Assembly: GCF_042263505.1 (NCBI RefSeq)
Contig: NZ_JBHKFI010000019.1
Span: forward strand, 1 to 64,000
Reading direction: 5' to 3'
Origin: Bacillus_BE sp042263505
GTDB taxonomy: Bacteria > Bacillota > Bacilli > Bacillales > Cytobacillaceae
Length of the DNA: 64,000 nucleotides
Part shown: piece after piece, positions 62,144 through 64,000 of the stretch
How positions within the stretch are numbered: position 1 is the stretch's first letter
Layout: the number at the start of each line of letters is the position of its first letter
Program-made: the position numbers and the translations under genes
Notes under the pieces: generated by a model
Databases searched by the model: none
What the model was told of the DNA's origin: nothing
What the model saw: the letters and a program-made list of their open reading frames with translations, nothing else

Positions 62144-62362
62144 TTAGCCAACGATTTCAAAATTGTCGTTCCTTTCAATTCCAACCAGTGTATTGCCTGA
62201 AAGTGATGCCAGAGCTTTTCCTGCTTGTGATAGCTGATCTGTGGTGACATCCTTTTTGATATTACTGTAGGTTTTACTTTTGTAAATCGGATCACCCTTT
62301 TCATCCATTCCGCCATCAAAGACTAAACGAAGCTTTGTATCCATAATCATCGCCTCTGCCAT
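62144..62362 (-). CDS. DUF1659 family protein
   Basis: About 72 residues: AEAMIMDTKLRLVFDGGMDE and KTYSNIKKDVTTDQLSQAGK match DUF1659. ATG 62362 follows AAAGGAGGTGAGGAAG; an upstream GTG overlaps that site. First of the DUF1659-DUF2922-YvrJ trio. Function unknown. Confidence 0.82.
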   Translation of the reverse strand: MAEAMIMDTKLRLVFDGGMDEKGDPIYKSKTYSNIKKDVTTDQLSQAGKALASLSGNTLVGIERNDNFEIVG

Positions 62363-62426
62363 CTTCCTCACCTCCTTTCACCTTATATATAGAGTGAAAA
62401 GGAAGAAAAGGTTGGACTTTCCTAAA

Positions 62427-62464
62427 TAAAAAGGATTCCCAATCATATGATAGGAATCCATTTT
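62427..62464 (-). terminator. Terminator
   Basis: Minus strand GGATTCC / GGAATCC around a 13-base loop, then T5; it ends the 49-residue gene. Confidence 0.7.
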
Positions 62465-62478
62465 TGACATTACCTATT

Positions 62479-62628
62479 TTATTTTTTCGATTTGACCTGA
62501 CTTGGTTGGGGCTGAACTCTCTCCATTGTTTCATTTAATTTCACACGATTAAATTTACTTTGATCATCCCCCATTCCTGGCGCCACATTTGCCATAGGAA
62601 GTTGTTCAAGTTCCTTACCACTTGGCAT
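62479..62628 (-). CDS. Small Pro/Lys-rich protein (49 aa)
   Basis: MPSGKELEQLPMANVAPGMG, then DDQSKFNRVKLNETMERVQP and a QPSQVKSKK end. Hydrophilic, no Cys, likely disordered. The ATG has AGGAGGTGAGAAGG upstream and a terminator follows the stop, so it looks real. I know no family. Confidence 0.6.
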   Translation of the reverse strand: MPSGKELEQLPMANVAPGMGDDQSKFNRVKLNETMERVQPQPSQVKSKK

Positions 62629-62978
62629 ACCTTCTCACCTCCTATGCTTAAAATATGTAACCAATCGGATTATTAAACGAGACTTTTTTATTGTCATTAG
62701 CAAATCAGCAATTTCATAAGGACGGTCTAAAATGTCCTTTTTAGGATGAATTTTTCCTAAACTCAAAGCACAAGAATGTTGGAATAACAGCATTCTTGCG
62801 CTTTACTTGTTAACTAATTTGAGCTTATCCAACTGTTTTTCGAACGGCCCCTTCATATTACACTCAACCAAATTTCATTCATATATTTGACGGACATTCA
62901 TGGAATAATAAGTTCTTGCCATATGCAAGTGTATATGAAAATATTGAAGGTAAAGGAACACTTAAATGAGGTGAGAAA
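62629..62978. other. Intergenic region with two hairpins
   Basis: Hairpins AAGGAC/GTCCTT with a T5 tail at 62727-62755, and CAAGAATG/CATTCTTG within 62765-62803. No ORF with a ribosome site. Confidence 0.45.
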
Positions 62979-63422
62979 ATGATACTTGTTAGCTCTTGCT
63001 TAGCAGGAATAAAGGTTCGCTATGATGGCGGGGATTGTCTAAATGACCGCATCAAAAAGCTGCTTGAGGAAAATAAGGCGATCTCAATTTGCCCAGAGGT
63101 TCTTGGAGGATTACCAATCCCAAGAATTCCGGCAGAAATTGTCGGTGGGGACGGCGAGGATGTCCTTGAGAATAAAGCACTCGTAATGGACCAAACCGGG
63201 AAGGACGTAACTGATTCGTTTTTGCAAGGAGCTTATGCCGTTCTTAAAAAAGCTCAAGAGGTAGGGGCAACTTGCGTTATTTTGAAAGAAAATAGCCCCT
63301 CATGCGGAAGCTCTTTTATTTATAATGGTCACTTTAATGGTGAAAAGAAACCTGGAATGGGAGTCACGACTGCCCTCCTAAAAAGAAATGGAATCGAGGT
63401 TATTTCTGAGAAAGATTTTTAA
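62979..63422 (+). CDS. DUF523 family protein
   Basis: 147 residues. ILVSSCLAGIKVRYDGGDCL at the start, ISICPEVLGGLPIPRIPAEI near 35 and KENSPSCGSSFIYNG near 104 are the DUF523 signature, with conserved Cys (SSCLAG, PEV, SPSCGS). Function unknown; possibly a metal- or thiol-dependent enzyme. ATG with GAGGTGA upstream. A weak hairpin follows. Confidence 0.85.
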   Translation: MILVSSCLAGIKVRYDGGDCLNDRIKKLLEENKAISICPEVLGGLPIPRIPAEIVGGDGEDVLENKALVMDQTGKDVTDSFLQGAYAVLKKAQEVGATCVILKENSPSCGSSFIYNGHFNGEKKPGMGVTTALLKRNGIEVISEKDF

Positions 63423-63458
63423 ATTAGGATACTTTTCCACTGAACATGAATCAGAAAA

Positions 63459-63495
63459 GCCCTGAAGAGATTTTCTCTCAACAGGGCAATTTTAT
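63459..63495 (+). terminator. Terminator downstream of the DUF523 gene
   Basis: GCCCTG / CAGGGC with an inner GAGA/TCTC pairing, followed by AATTTTATTTG. Confidence 0.55.
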
Positions 63496-63557
63496 TTGAG
63501 TTTTTATTAGTACTTTTTAGATTTTTTCCCCTTGCTTCTTCCATGTGAATTAGAAAA

Positions 63558-63583
63558 GAAGCAAAGAAACGTCCCCGTGCTTC
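63558..63583. repeat. REP-like dispersed repeat, copy B
   Basis: On the minus strand GAAGCACGGGGACGTTTCTT continues with TGCTTC, closely matching 13713-13739. It begins at the base after the aminotransferase stop codon. Confidence 0.5.
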
Positions 63584-64000
63584 TTATACAGGTACTCCAT
63601 TTAATAAAACAGATACGAGTCGATCCATACCTAGGTTTATTTTTTCAGGTGATGGGTAGCTGTAATTTAATCGGAAGGTGTTTTCTTTTGGATTCATGGC
63701 ATAGAATTGTACACCCGGTACAAATGCTACACCTTTTGCTACTGCTTCAGAAAGTAAGGCAGTTGTATTTAAATCCTCCTGTCCTTTCACCCATAAGAAC
63801 ATTCCCCCCTTTGGTTCCTTCCATGTAAAGGTCCCTGGAGTGAGCTTGTTTAAATAGTCCTGCATCAACATCATTCGTTTATAATATTCTTTTCTTAATT
63901 GCTGTATATGGCCTTTTAGATCAAAATCTCTTAATACAAAATATAAGGCTTGTTGATCGATTGAGCTAGAGTGCAAATCCACCATTTGCTTTGCCTGCGA
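63584..64000 (-). CDS. PLP-dependent aminotransferase, C-terminal part (cut by the window edge)
   Basis: The last 138 codons of a fold-type I aminotransferase. IQQLRKEYYKRMMLMQDYLN, then TWKEPKGGMFLWVKG, FVPGVQFYAMNPKENTFRLN and YSYPSPEKINLGMDRL match the C-terminal domain of the LysN/2-aminoadipate aminotransferase group (the conserved Arg is in FRLNYS). The N-terminal half with the PLP lysine is outside the window. It could instead be a MocR-type regulator; the missing half would decide. Confidence 0.8.
   Translation of the reverse strand, partial: SQAKQMVDLHSSSIDQQALYFVLRDFDLKGHIQQLRKEYYKRMMLMQDYLNKLTPGTFTWKEPKGGMFLWVKGQEDLNTTALLSEAVAKGVAFVPGVQFYAMNPKENTFRLNYSYPSPEKINLGMDRLVSVLLNGVPV

Overview
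The window reads as chromosomal DNA from a low-GC Gram-positive member of the Bacillaceae. The evidence is AGGAGG-type ribosome binding sites, frequent TTG and GTG starts, Bacillus-type operons (nasDEF, sbcDC, amj, DUF1659/DUF2922/YvrJ, PadR-HAAS), a perfect CcpA cre site, an Fnr box and hairpin-plus-T terminators. I cannot name the species. No rRNA, tRNA, CRISPR array, prophage or replication origin was seen.

Layout. 0-5.4 kb: a TCGCGA array with a 20-bp period, a MocR-type regulator divergent from GNAT genes, an M42 peptidase, and the long copy of a structured dispersed repeat (4657-4980). 5.5-5.8 kb: a compact type I toxin-antitoxin locus, made of a 32-residue holin-like toxin with a TTG start and an overlapping antisense RNA. 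5.9-11.6 kb: a nitrite assimilation and siroheme operon (nasD-nasE-nasF-sirB-sirC) with Fnr and ResD-like sites upstream. 12-13.6 kb: marR with an MFS pump. 14.2-18.8 kb: two acyl-CoA ligases and an acyl-CoA dehydrogenase behind a cre site. 19.1-21.4 kb: a tiny membrane peptide and pseudouridine catabolism genes (psuK-psuG). 21.5-23.85 kb: an IS200/IS605 element with a decayed tnpA, an intact tnpB lacking the usual zinc ribbon, and a long 3' guide-RNA region.

24-30.3 kb is accessory: a methyltransferase, a rhomboid protease, a GNAT, a MazG-like enzyme, two genes apparently broken by frameshifts, UspA, and an Lrp regulator divergent from a cysteine hydrolase. 30.4-42 kb is a coherent pyrimidine-catabolic locus: an ABC importer (ATPase, two permeases, NMT1/THI5-like lipoprotein), a PucR-family regulator, then preT-preA-hydA-(76-aa unknown)-carbamoyl hydrolase. 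With psuG, which releases uracil from pseudouridine 5'-phosphate, the window suggests a salvage route from modified RNA nucleosides and pyrimidine bases to beta-amino acid, CO2 and ammonia.

42-49 kb is rearranged: an internally deleted IS1595-type remnant, a small coiled-coil protein, a truncated second copy of a GNAT gene, an ABC transporter controlled by an unusual LytTR regulator with a degenerate ABC-ATPase-like N-terminus, and a kinase pseudogene. 49.6-53.5 kb carries membrane and envelope functions (Amj-type flippase, PAP2 phosphatase, two-part ThrE exporter). 53.5-55 kb is a largely non-coding interval with the short copy of the structured repeat and four spaced CGGA...TCCG motifs. 55-64 kb has PadR-HAAS, sbcCD, a cold-shock protein, the small-protein cluster, a DUF523 protein and the end of an aminotransferase gene running off the right edge.
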